Shown one piece after another: positions 42,817 through 50,567 of a DNA stretch of 61,473 nucleotides. Under the pieces are notes generated by a model. The model made no database searches, was not told the origin of the DNA, and worked only from the letters and a program-made list of their open reading frames with translations. Positions within the stretch are counted from its first letter, which is position 1. The number at the start of each line of letters is the position of its first letter. A program made the translations under genes and the position numbers. Origin of the DNA: Chloroflexota bacterium (lineage in GTDB: Bacteria > Chloroflexota > Anaerolineae > UBA4142); contig JACRMI010000004.1 in assembly GCA_016215025.1 (NCBI GenBank), forward strand, positions 1 to 61,473, in the 5' to 3' direction.

Positions 42817-44946
42817 CTACTCGTTCAATATTTCGACCCTCACCGTCACGTCGATGCGGCGATTCGTAATGTGCCACGTGCCCGTTGTAATTTCGCGCGC
42901 GGGGATGGTGACACTGCTGTCAATCAGCGTGTCGTCATCTGTCACCTCATCACGGTCGATGATACGTGCGCCAATTGTGAGATCATCGTTGCCGCCGATT
43001 TCGACGACGACTTGATTGGTGCCAGGCGCTTGGTAGGGATCACAATCACCGATGCAATGCGCTTCCAGCGACCGGATCGTATTGAACATCTCCAGAATTT
43101 GCACCGTTCGATTGTTTCTCAAACTCAGTCCATCGCAATTGCTCAAGGGGATGGGCGTTGGCAACCAATGACAATAGTCCGCCTTGAAAGTTAGATTCTG
43201 CCGCTCGCTCGCCGCCGCGAAAAATCCGCCCCGAATCGGACCGATTATTCCATCGCCGCGACGTTCATCGTCGCCAAAGTTGCTTGTGGTGAACGATTCA
43301 AATGTCACGCGTGCAGTGCGCGGGCAAGCTTGTCCTGTCCAGTACGTGAGATTGCTCAATGGCGATTCGCGAGTTCCGCGATAGGCGGACAATTGAAATG
43401 TGCGTCGCTGTCCACACTGCGGCTCCCACGCCGATGCAAGAAAATGCGAAGAAAGATTGGCATGTAAACTGTAGATGCGATTGCCATTGATGTACACGCG
43501 GAACCCGTCGATATTTGAACGGTCGCCGCTCCACAACCACACAAGTTGGCGTCGCCCACCAATGTTGAACAGGTGAAGCATGGGCGGTGGAAAATCGGAC
43601 GAGCGACACGTGCCTGCGCACATTCGATACTTGACCTCGAACGAACGCGAGCTGGCTCCGCCGATCGATCGTTGCGTGACGACGTGTCCATCCCAATCGC
43701 TCGCGAGATGACTTACATTGATCGCTCCCAAATCCCAGTAGGTGCCTTCTTCGCCTTCGCCGGGAATCACGCGAATGTTGTAAGCGCTGCATTCGACGTG
43801 TCCCTGCAATGGTGTGTTCACCGGCAACGCGACAAAGCGGCTGTTGTCGCCGCCCAAGTACTCGGCGATGTCCCAGCGACGTGACCCCATCGCGTCGAAG
43901 GGTCCGATTCGTTCGACCACACTCACCGCTCCACCGAGACTTGCGTAACAGTACACCTCATCGTAATCTTCATTCAGCTTGAATTCCAACGCATCAAATG
44001 TGACGCCGACGAGATGCTCACCTGGGACTGCTCCGAAATTGTCCAAAGGATTCGATGGGTCTTCTTCGTCATCCGCGATATGATCGCCGTCGTCATCTCC
44101 ACCGCCGCCGGGGAGTGGCGCGCCGCCGCTTTCCGACGTCCCAGGTTCATCGGGCGCGAGATCGGCATCGTCGTGGACGCCATCGTGGTCGCGGTCGCCG
44201 GCGCCAGTAACGGGGCAGCCAGCATTCTCGCGCGGGCCGGGCGTATCGAGACAAAGATCAAACGCATCGCGCACGCCGTCGCCATCTCGATCAGGACAAC
44301 CACTTGCGCCGGGAATCCCAGGTACGTCTGGACAAGCGTCGTCGCGATCACGCACGCCGTCGGCATCGCCATCGGGACAGCCGGCTAGCGGCGCAGTCCC
44401 AGATTGGTCGGGACAGGCATCGCTTGCATCAGCAACGCGATCACCATCGCGGTCGCCAGGCACAGGACAGCCGTAGCTTGCCGTCGAGCTTTGCGTTTGT
44501 GAACATGCGTCGTTCGCGTCAACCGTTCCTGTTGGACTGCGATCCATTGCGATGGCTTGCATCGCATTGAGATTGATCGATGCGTGAGCGCGACCGTTCG
44601 ATGTGTTGTATGCACGCGCAACGATCGTGTGCGCGCCGGGTGTGCGTGGCTGCCAGCGCGTCGTCAGTGGGAAGGGCGATATGCCGCCGGGGAGGTTGCT
44701 GGCTTGCGCATCGATTAGTTGTCCATCGACCCACAGTTCAATTCGCTTGATCTTGAGTGCATCGCGCGCGAGCGATTGAATCGTGATGGACTCGCCAACA
44801 TTGATTTGTGCATTAGCACTCGGCTCGGTTATCAACACGATAGGGCGCGCTGTTTCGCGTGTCATGACAGCATATATCGCGACGCCAGCCGTGGTGAGCA
44901 GACCACAGAGCAAGAATAGAATGATCGGGATCAATATTTTTTTCAT
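42817..44946 (-). CDS. Surface protein with thrombospondin type 3 repeats
   Basis: A 709-aa exported protein: N-terminal anchor helix (about 5-28), an Ig-like domain (about 35-125), then five acidic calcium-binding thrombospondin type 3 units: DRDGDRVADASDACPD, DGDADGVRDRDDACPD, DRDGDGVRDAFDLCLD, DRDHDGVHDDADLAPD and DDDGDHIADDEED, with paired cysteines. The last 370 residues are a beta-rich region with several Cys, not recognised. Such proteins are calcium-stabilised stalks. GAGG lies before the ATG and the hairpin array is in its 5' region. Confidence 0.88.
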   Translation of the reverse strand: MKKILIPIILFLLCGLLTTAGVAIYAVMTRETARPIVLITEPSANAQINVGESITIQSLARDALKIKRIELWVDGQLIDAQASNLPGGISPFPLTTRWQPRTPGAHTIVARAYNTSNGRAHASINLNAMQAIAMDRSPTGTVDANDACSQTQSSTASYGCPVPGDRDGDRVADASDACPDQSGTAPLAGCPDGDADGVRDRDDACPDVPGIPGASGCPDRDGDGVRDAFDLCLDTPGPRENAGCPVTGAGDRDHDGVHDDADLAPDEPGTSESGGAPLPGGGGDDDGDHIADDEEDPSNPLDNFGAVPGEHLVGVTFDALEFKLNEDYDEVYCYASLGGAVSVVERIGPFDAMGSRRWDIAEYLGGDNSRFVALPVNTPLQGHVECSAYNIRVIPGEGEEGTYWDLGAINVSHLASDWDGHVVTQRSIGGASSRSFEVKYRMCAGTCRSSDFPPPMLHLFNIGGRRQLVWLWSGDRSNIDGFRVYINGNRIYSLHANLSSHFLASAWEPQCGQRRTFQLSAYRGTRESPLSNLTYWTGQACPRTARVTFESFTTSNFGDDERRGDGIIGPIRGGFFAAASERQNLTFKADYCHWLPTPIPLSNCDGLSLRNNRTVQILEMFNTIRSLEAHCIGDCDPYQAPGTNQVVVEIGGNDDLTIGARIIDRDEVTDDDTLIDSSVTIPAREITTGTWHITNRRIDVTVRVEILNE

Positions 44947-44961
44947 CTAGTCCTCATTCGA

Positions 44962-45207
44962 CCCTCACCCAACCCTCTCCCTACCAGGGAGAGGGAGCAT
45001 ATTCCTCTCCCTGGCAGAGGGGGAGCATGTTCCGCTCCCTGGCAGGAGGGGGAGCATGTTCCTCTTCCTGGCAGAGGGGAGCATGTTCCTCATCCTGTCA
45101 GGAAGAGGGAGCATATTTCTCTCCCTGGCAGAGGCGGAGCATGTTCCTCATCTTGGCAGGAGGGGAAGTATGTTCCTCTCCCCACTAGGGAGAGGGTTGG
45201 TGAGGGG
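44962..45207. repeat. Tandem array of 7.5 hairpin units (27-30 bp)
   Basis: Units begin at 44975, 45005, 45033, 45062, 45089, 45119, 45147 and 45176 with the pattern CTCTCCCTGGCAGAGGGGGA followed by GCATGTTC. Every unit is itself a hairpin (CTCCCT-N3-AGGGAG type). The outermost CCCTCACC(C)AACCCTCTCCC (44962) and GGGAGAGGGTTGGTGAGGG (45188) also pair. No unique spacer between units, so it is not CRISPR. Confidence 0.9.
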
Positions 45208-45218
45208 AGATTGTACTT

Positions 45219-46637
45219 TCAATACAACCCTTCCTGAATCGAAAAGCTCGCGCTTGATGTGCTGCCGGGATTGTTCGCGTTATCCACCGCTTGAACGCTC
45301 CACGTGTACGATTTTCCGCAACTCACCGAAACGTTCGTCTGAGTGCTGGTCGTCACTGTGCCGCCGGTCTGTCCATCGTTGCGCTTCCACTTGACGATGT
45401 AATTCTTGATGCCGCTTGGATCGCTCACGGCATTCCAATCGAGCGTGACGCTTGTGCGACACGACAAGGAACCTTTCGGCGAAACGAGTGTCGGCGCAGA
45501 TGGACCCTGGGTATCGCGCGGGGTCGGCGTGACGGTTGGAGTGTTCGCCGGAACTTGGACGTTGATCGTAACCGTGCGGGTTGCATCGCCCGCAGGTGCG
45601 ACCACACGCAAAGTGTACGTCGTCGAGTTGCTGGGACAGACTTGGCTTGTGCTGTGTCCTGCTACGCCGTTGTTATCGAGAAAGACGGCCGTCGCGTTTT
45701 CGACATCCCAACGTAGCGTGGTGCATTGTCCGCGCGTGAGTGTTGTTTGATCGGCGCGGAAGCTGATCGACGCTGGAGGTACAACTGGCGGTGGCGGTGT
45801 TGGTGTGCGCGTCGGCATCCGCGAGGGTGTGATGCCGGGCAAGCCAATCGACGGCGATGGCGTAACCGATATGGGCGCGGTCGGCGTACCGCACATGCGC
45901 GCTTCGGCAAACGCGTTGTTCGTTTCGCTGATTTCGTTGACGGCACTGGTCGAATCGAGATTGATGCCGATGTACGCGGTGCCAGTGAATTGGTAAACAA
46001 ATGTCGCTTCCGATGTTCCACCGACGCCGAATCCTCTGCCGCGTGTGATCGATGCATGGGGTCTGCCGTCGAGGAACGCTTGAATGACGTAATCGTTTGG
46101 CACGGGAATGATTCCTGCATTGCGATAGACCACGCGAATATCGCAGAAGGATTGATCGCCTTTGACGAACGCGACAATGGGTTCGACGCTGATGATTTGC
46201 AAATCGGATAAAGGAACCATTGTCGGCGTGACACTAATCGGTCGGACAAGGGTTGGGGTGGGTGTGAAGGTCGTCTTGCCGATGACGTGAATGCGTGCTC
46301 GAGCGGGCGCGCTGGCTTGTCCGTTTTTTGCATAGGCGATAATTTGGAGCGTGTAATCGCCGGGTTTATCGGGAAACCATTCATGCGAGGCTTTGGCAAG
46401 AACGCCGGGGACGGTGGGCGGGTTGCGGCGATATGCGATGCCGTTCACGGAGAAAAGCACATCGGCGACGCCGTCTGGCGCGTATACGTGCGAGAGAACG
46501 TTGATGGGTGCGCCCGCTTGCACCGCTGTGCCGTCCATGGGCGAATCGATCCACGCACGTACGCCGGTTGATTCAGTGGCGCAGCCAGTTGTTGCGAGAA
46601 TGATCAAAATGGCAAACAGAAAAAATCGATGAATCAT
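45219..46637 (-). CDS. Exported Ig-like/CARDB/FN3 lipoprotein
   Basis: A 472-aa lipoprotein (lipobox TTGC after the signal) made of adhesion-type modules: an Ig-like domain (about 25-115), a Pro/Thr linker, a CARDB-like domain (IVYRN-type, NAGIIPVPNDYVIQAFLDG, to about 250), a Thr/Pro linker with TPTPPPPVVPP, a second Ig-like domain (SISFRADQTTLTRGQCTTLRWDVENA) and a fibronectin type 3-like domain (APTLVSPKGSLSCRTSVTLDWNAVSD). No enzymatic site. The ATG follows GAGGT. Confidence 0.85.
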   Translation of the reverse strand: MIHRFFLFAILIILATTGCATESTGVRAWIDSPMDGTAVQAGAPINVLSHVYAPDGVADVLFSVNGIAYRRNPPTVPGVLAKASHEWFPDKPGDYTLQIIAYAKNGQASAPARARIHVIGKTTFTPTPTLVRPISVTPTMVPLSDLQIISVEPIVAFVKGDQSFCDIRVVYRNAGIIPVPNDYVIQAFLDGRPHASITRGRGFGVGGTSEATFVYQFTGTAYIGINLDSTSAVNEISETNNAFAEARMCGTPTAPISVTPSPSIGLPGITPSRMPTRTPTPPPPVVPPASISFRADQTTLTRGQCTTLRWDVENATAVFLDNNGVAGHSTSQVCPSNSTTYTLRVVAPAGDATRTVTINVQVPANTPTVTPTPRDTQGPSAPTLVSPKGSLSCRTSVTLDWNAVSDPSGIKNYIVKWKRNDGQTGGTVTTSTQTNVSVSCGKSYTWSVQAVDNANNPGSTSSASFSIQEGLY

Positions 46638-46657
46638 TTTTTACCTCGCCGTGGTGT

Positions 46658-46696
46658 GAGCGGCTCGCTCGCAGTGAATTCGCGAGCGAGCCGCTC
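46658..46696. repeat. Perfect 15-bp hairpin
   Basis: GAGCGGCTCGCTCGC (46658-46672) and GCGAGCGAGCCGCTC (46682-46696). It sits between the stand-alone regulator and the Ig-like lipoprotein genes, with no T-run to mark it as a terminator. Confidence 0.75.
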
Positions 46697-46705
46697 GCAT
46701 TACAT

Positions 46706-47062
46706 CTATTGATTCCAGGTGCGGAGTAGTTCGAGGTCGAGTTCGTCTTTGGGGACGAATGTTTCGGCTCCCGCTTCGCGCGCCGCTGAGCGAAAAACGT
46801 GGGCGCGGTCGAGATAGGCGCTGACCAGAATCACCTTGAGTTGCGGCAACAAACTTTTGAGTCGGCGTGTACCGTCCAAGCCATTGACGTTCGGCATGAC
46901 CACATCGACGATTGCCATGTCGGGCTGCTCTTGCTGCGCGAGCAATTCCGCCTCGGCAATATCCCCAGCTTCGCCAACGACGACCAGACCCGCGAGCGTA
47001 AGCATTTGGCGAAGTTGGCAGCGAAAATCGGGCTGGTCATCTACGATGAGTACGCGCGTCAT
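46706..47062 (-). CDS. Stand-alone response-regulator receiver
   Basis: A 118-aa CheY-like domain without an output domain. Acidic pair IVDDQ, phospho-acceptor D53 in MAIVDVVMPNVNG, switch serine in ILVSAYLD and lysine in FVPKDEL. No kinase gene is adjacent. Such receivers relay phosphate or bind a partner. The ATG lacks a clear ribosome site; a MITE-like element lies upstream. Confidence 0.9.
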   Translation of the reverse strand: MTRVLIVDDQPDFRCQLRQMLTLAGLVVVGEAGDIAEAELLAQQEQPDMAIVDVVMPNVNGLDGTRRLKSLLPQLKVILVSAYLDRAHVFRSAAREAGAETFVPKDELDLELLRTWNQ

Positions 47063-47075
47063 GGTCTAGTTCCAT

Positions 47076-47169
47076 AGACCCTAAAGGTTTCTTGGCAAAT
47101 CGATACACTCGCAAACCAAGATACATTCGTTAACCAAGATATTGGTTGGGAAAGAAACCTTTAGGGTCT
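47076..47169. mobile_element. MITE-like element with 18-bp inverted ends
   Basis: AGACCCTAAAGGTTTCTT (47076-47093) and its exact complement (47152-47169) flank 58 bases with the short repeat CCAAGATA. No coding capacity; no transposase in the window. Confidence 0.6.
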
Positions 47170-47176
47170 GAATACG

Positions 47177-47455
47177 TTACCGCAGGATGATGGGCAGATA
47201 CGTTTGTGAAAAGATGACGTGCCAGTAGCCGAGCGTGCCGCGATACGTCGGACCGGTCACGTTGCCAGTTGCATTCTGACCGATGGTGACACGCGCGGCG
47301 TAATTGGTCGAAGTAACCACTCCGCCACTGCTTGCGTTCCCAGCCAGGATCCACTCGATCTTGTAATTCGTCGATGACATGGCGAGCGCGCTATGAGCGA
47401 TCACGAGCGTCAGGAGCAATGCCAGCATGACGGCGATGAATCGATGTTTTTTCAT
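47177..47455 (-). CDS. Small secreted protein (92 aa)
   Basis: Signal peptide to about residue 25 (IAHSALAM), then a short beta-like domain with SSTNYKIEWILAGNASSGG, TSTNYAARVTIGQNATG and GTLGYWH and a hydrophobic tail ending YLPIILR. No family assigned. It precedes, in transcription order, the stand-alone regulator, and follows the 390-aa secreted gene by 15 bases, so the two probably share a transcript. GGAGG precedes the ATG. Confidence 0.75.
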   Translation of the reverse strand: MKKHRFIAVMLALLLTLVIAHSALAMSSTNYKIEWILAGNASSGGVVTSTNYAARVTIGQNATGNVTGPTYRGTLGYWHVIFSQTYLPIILR

Positions 47456-47470
47456 GGTTGCCTCCGACGT

Positions 47471-48643
47471 TTATTTATAGACCCAGATGCGGATGCGGAC
47501 TTGGGAACAACTGACGTCATGGTTCATCCGCTTGACGGTGACAGAACTGGTAGTGAGATTGTACCAATACGCGCCGTAATACTCTTCCCAGTTCCAATCG
47601 CCGCCGGTTCCCCAGGAGTTGACGCCGTCGCTTACGCTCTTGCAAATAAAATCAACGACATAGTCATCTACGGCTCCACCGAGAGCGTGTGACAGGGGGA
47701 GGGTTGCATTGGTTCCAATCGCGCGCCAGCCGCTGTCGTACGCAGGACGCGGGTATGCGCCAATGAGCGCGCCGGTATAGCTAACGTCGCCGCTTTCATC
47801 TACGTTGAAAATGACCGTGCTATCTTTGTTATTGATTTCAAAATCGGCATCCTCGCCGTTGCCATCGTGATCCAGTTCCACGCGGATGCCGTCGTTCGTG
47901 CGCAAGATCAGATCGCTGCTTGCGTACGTTGGGTCGGAAGAAAGAATACCATCATCGCCCTGAGTTGAATCGGCATTTCCACCCAAGATGAGATCGTTTC
48001 CATTGTCGATGCTGCGAGTCCACAATCCTGTCCCGCCGCCCGAGTTGTAGAAATAGCCCGCGTATCCAGTCGCCGAGGCGGACGCGCCAACGATGCCATA
48101 GTTGACCGTGTCCGTATCCATCGCATAGGACCGCAATCCGCGGCCGGAATTGCCCCAGTTCTCGATGTGCAAAATCGGATTGCTTCCGAGCGTGCTACTG
48201 ATAACCGCACCCGGGCGCAGCGAGAGCGCATACGCCGTCGGACGAATCGGTTGGCGCGGCGTCATTTCCGGATCGGCTCCGACGGTAATGCCTAACCAAA
48301 GTTGCTGTCCTTCAACCGCATAGCAATAGATCGTCGCGCCGAATTGGCCATTGGTGACCTGAACCCCGGCGAGAGACGCAGAGCATAGCGCAGTTCCGCC
48401 CGCTGAAATGTCGTAGATTCGAAAAGTCATGTTGTAAGAGCCATTGAGGGGAGCACCTGACGCATTGGTTAGAAATCCCTGGATGGACAAGACAGGATCC
48501 ACATCGTCCAGTGGCACGGCGGGAGCAACACGTGCTTCGCGCTGCGGTTCTAGGTTGGATGCGAGCGCGAGATTGGTTGCCGTCGCCACAAAAATTCCCA
48601 AACAAAGAAAAATAAATTGAATCGCAATCTGTTTCGCTTTCAT
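47471..48643 (-). CDS. Secreted tail-fibre-like/adhesin-like protein
   Basis: A 390-aa exported protein, not recognised. After a signal peptide (about 1-28) comes ISIQGFLTNASG-like strand text, SYNMTFRIYD and PTAYALSLRPGAVI, then a Gly/Ser/Asp-rich stretch (NSGGGTGLW, NADSTQGDDGILSS) and DESGDVSYTG and a cysteine-bearing end. The block with PTAYAL and GVVGSAS-type repeats is often seen in secreted fibre-like proteins. AAGGAG before the ATG. It forms a unit with the 92-aa secreted gene. Confidence 0.7.
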   Translation of the reverse strand: MKAKQIAIQFIFLCLGIFVATATNLALASNLEPQREARVAPAVPLDDVDPVLSIQGFLTNASGAPLNGSYNMTFRIYDISAGGTALCSASLAGVQVTNGQFGATIYCYAVEGQQLWLGITVGADPEMTPRQPIRPTAYALSLRPGAVISSTLGSNPILHIENWGNSGRGLRSYAMDTDTVNYGIVGASASATGYAGYFYNSGGGTGLWTRSIDNGNDLILGGNADSTQGDDGILSSDPTYASSDLILRTNDGIRVELDHDGNGEDADFEINNKDSTVIFNVDESGDVSYTGALIGAYPRPAYDSGWRAIGTNATLPLSHALGGAVDDYVVDFICKSVSDGVNSWGTGGDWNWEEYYGAYWYNLTTSSVTVKRMNHDVSCSQVRIRIWVYK

Positions 48644-48692
48644 CGTTTTCTCCTTGCGTTTGTTTGTTTCCCGCGAATCACCGCGAACGAAT

Positions 48693-48790
48693 TGTCATTC
48701 TGAGGAGCGGTTGCGCCACCTTTGGTGGCGATGCGACGAAGAATCTCACGTAACGCAATAGCAAGACTCTTCGCTCCGCTCAGAGTGACA
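48693..48790. repeat. Dispersed repeat (TGTCATTCTGAG ends)
   Basis: Ends at 48693-48704 and 48779-48790 are complements with one mismatch; interior GCGACGAAGAATC and an inner GCCACC-TTT-GGTGGC hairpin. Same family as 22972-23086. Confidence 0.75.
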
Positions 48791-48815
48791 TGATTCATAG
48801 CGGTTCGCGGAAAAA

Positions 48816-50282
48816 TTATTCAATCCGCCAAACATGTACTACGGGCTTGGCTCCGTCGGCAAATAATTCCAACACATAGAGCAAGCCATTCGTGCGATCA
48901 AACGCCACATCGCCGATGCGATACCGGCGCTGCGCGCCCGTGCCTATCATTTCCGTTTCGATGTTGCTCGGATTGAGGTAGAGATGATTGTCGAGGTCAA
49001 GCGACGCGTACGGTTGCGGTTCCCAGGTTTGCATTTGTCCTGTGGCGACACGTGCCAAATCGGTGGGATCGTACAAGATGAACTGGGCATCCATGCGCGT
49101 GCTCCACCAACCTCGATTCGACGTGTGACCGGCGCATTCGTTCAAATCGCTCGGTGGGCATTGCGCGCCGTTCGCCAATCGACAAACGGGAAATTCGCCG
49201 ACGAATGCTTGATCGACACACGGAAGCTGTGCGCCGAGGGGATTGACGTAGCCGTACCAATATTTTTCGCCCGTGCTTTTCGTCCCGGCGAAAACGACCG
49301 CCGATTTGCCCGTGCGGGTTGTAATCCACACGCCGCCTTCCCATTCGTCGGGGTGTTGATAACCAGTAAGCGTATGTTCGATGTTGTCGGTATTCGAGGA
49401 TTTTTCGTAGAGCAAAAGTGGAACCTCTTGCAAGTGTGTCCCGGAGGGCGCGGGCAAGCCTTGATCGTCAACCCAGGGACGATACGCAAACAATGCCGGT
49501 CCCATGCCCGACCAACCGCCGTCCTTGAACCGACCCGTGGCGAGGTAACGTCCGCCGACATGTTGATTCGCCCAGTCGATGGGAATGTCGAACAGATAAC
49601 CGTTGACGCTGTATGCGGATTGATTGCCGATGAACCATGTCCCGCGCACATTCGGCGCGTTGAGGTTTGGCTCGAACCATGCGTGCGATGCATCCGACTC
49701 TTCTTGCAAATGTTGTCCCCAGGCGAGATGAATTTTCGGACCCGTTGCAGGAACATTCAAGTACGCCATTCCAACGCGTGGAATCTCATCCAATCCACTA
49801 AAATAGCCGGACGCGACGTTGCGAAAATTCTGAATAAAGCTAGCTTGATTAAGTTGATTCAAATCACGCGAGTTGATAGGCGCAGGAATACTGATCTCGG
49901 CGACCTGATCGCCATCGGGCAGTTCGCCGTACGGCAGCCGATCATGCCCGGTGATGAACAGCGATCCGGGGAAACCATCGGCTGCACCGGTCGAGTCGCC
50001 GTTGGGGTTGAACGTTATCGCGTTGCCGCCATACTCGAAGGTGCGCGGGCGGTCTGCGTCGTCGGGCAAGCGAAATGCACCGAGATAGCGAAAATCGCTT
50101 GGCTGAACACGCGTTGATTCGCTCGGCGCAAGTGGACTTGTCTCAACGAGGGGTAGAAAAACCGTGGGGACGGTTGGAGATTGTGCGAAGGATTGCGTTA
50201 CGAAAAAAACACCGCTGGTAAGTGAACAAAGCGTGAGGATACAGATTCCGATGATAGCTGACAGAAAAACGATTCGCTTCAT
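48816..50282 (-). CDS. Secreted propeller-like protein (488 aa)
   Basis: Signal peptide of about 35 residues, then a Pro/Ser linker and a large domain with FRYLGAFRLPDDADRP, YGGNAITFNPNGDS, SLFITGHDRLPYGE, GYLFDIPIDWANQHVGG, GVWITTRTGKSAVVFAG and VAFDRTNGLLYVLELFADG. The repeated aromatic strand ends suggest a beta-propeller, which is an inference. Cys residues in CVDQAF, PVCRLANGAQCPPSDLNEC may form disulfides. No enzyme motif. The ATG at 50282 follows GGGAG. Confidence 0.75.
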   Translation of the reverse strand: MKRIVFLSAIIGICILTLCSLTSGVFFVTQSFAQSPTVPTVFLPLVETSPLAPSESTRVQPSDFRYLGAFRLPDDADRPRTFEYGGNAITFNPNGDSTGAADGFPGSLFITGHDRLPYGELPDGDQVAEISIPAPINSRDLNQLNQASFIQNFRNVASGYFSGLDEIPRVGMAYLNVPATGPKIHLAWGQHLQEESDASHAWFEPNLNAPNVRGTWFIGNQSAYSVNGYLFDIPIDWANQHVGGRYLATGRFKDGGWSGMGPALFAYRPWVDDQGLPAPSGTHLQEVPLLLYEKSSNTDNIEHTLTGYQHPDEWEGGVWITTRTGKSAVVFAGTKSTGEKYWYGYVNPLGAQLPCVDQAFVGEFPVCRLANGAQCPPSDLNECAGHTSNRGWWSTRMDAQFILYDPTDLARVATGQMQTWEPQPYASLDLDNHLYLNPSNIETEMIGTGAQRRYRIGDVAFDRTNGLLYVLELFADGAKPVVHVWRIE

Positions 50283-50305
50283 TGCGTGCTCCCGTATTGT
50301 TTTTT

Positions 50306-50384
50306 TGTCATTTCGAGCGGAGCGAGAAATCCCTGTTCTCTGAATATCAGATTTTTCCTCGCGCAAGCTATTCATCGAAATGAC
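50306..50384. repeat. Degenerate dispersed palindrome (TGTCATTTCGAG)
   Basis: TGTCATTTCGAGCGGAGCGAGAAAT at 50306 and a decayed end with ATCGAAATGAC near 50375-50384. Fifth member of the family, upstream of the secreted propeller-like gene. Confidence 0.55.
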
Positions 50385-50477
50385 TATTGCACTAAACGCA
50401 GAATAACGCGAAGCGCATCGCGTGTCATCGAGGGCGAGTACTGTTTTGGGGGAAAAGGTGGGTACTGGGGTACTGAA

Positions 50478-50567
50478 TAGCAGATGGCAAATGGCAGATA
50501 GCAGATAGCTACATAGCTACACGCCATAAACAATTTGCTATTTGCTATTAGCCATCAGCTATTTGCC
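50478..50567. repeat. Word repeat H (hairpin) overlapping the kinase end
   Basis: AGCAGATGGCAAATGGCAG and GATAGCAGATAGCT are mirrored by AGCTATTTGCC, ATTTGCTATTTGCTATTAGCC. The kinase stop codon at 50555 lies in the right arm, so its last residues are encoded by the repeat. Confidence 0.7.

Noticed and set aside
44962..45207. CRISPR array
   Set aside because: Units of 27-30 bp are contiguous; there are no unique spacers, and units are self-complementary.
48984..50117. Plus frame of 377 codons
   Set aside because: Antisense shadow of the secreted propeller-like gene.
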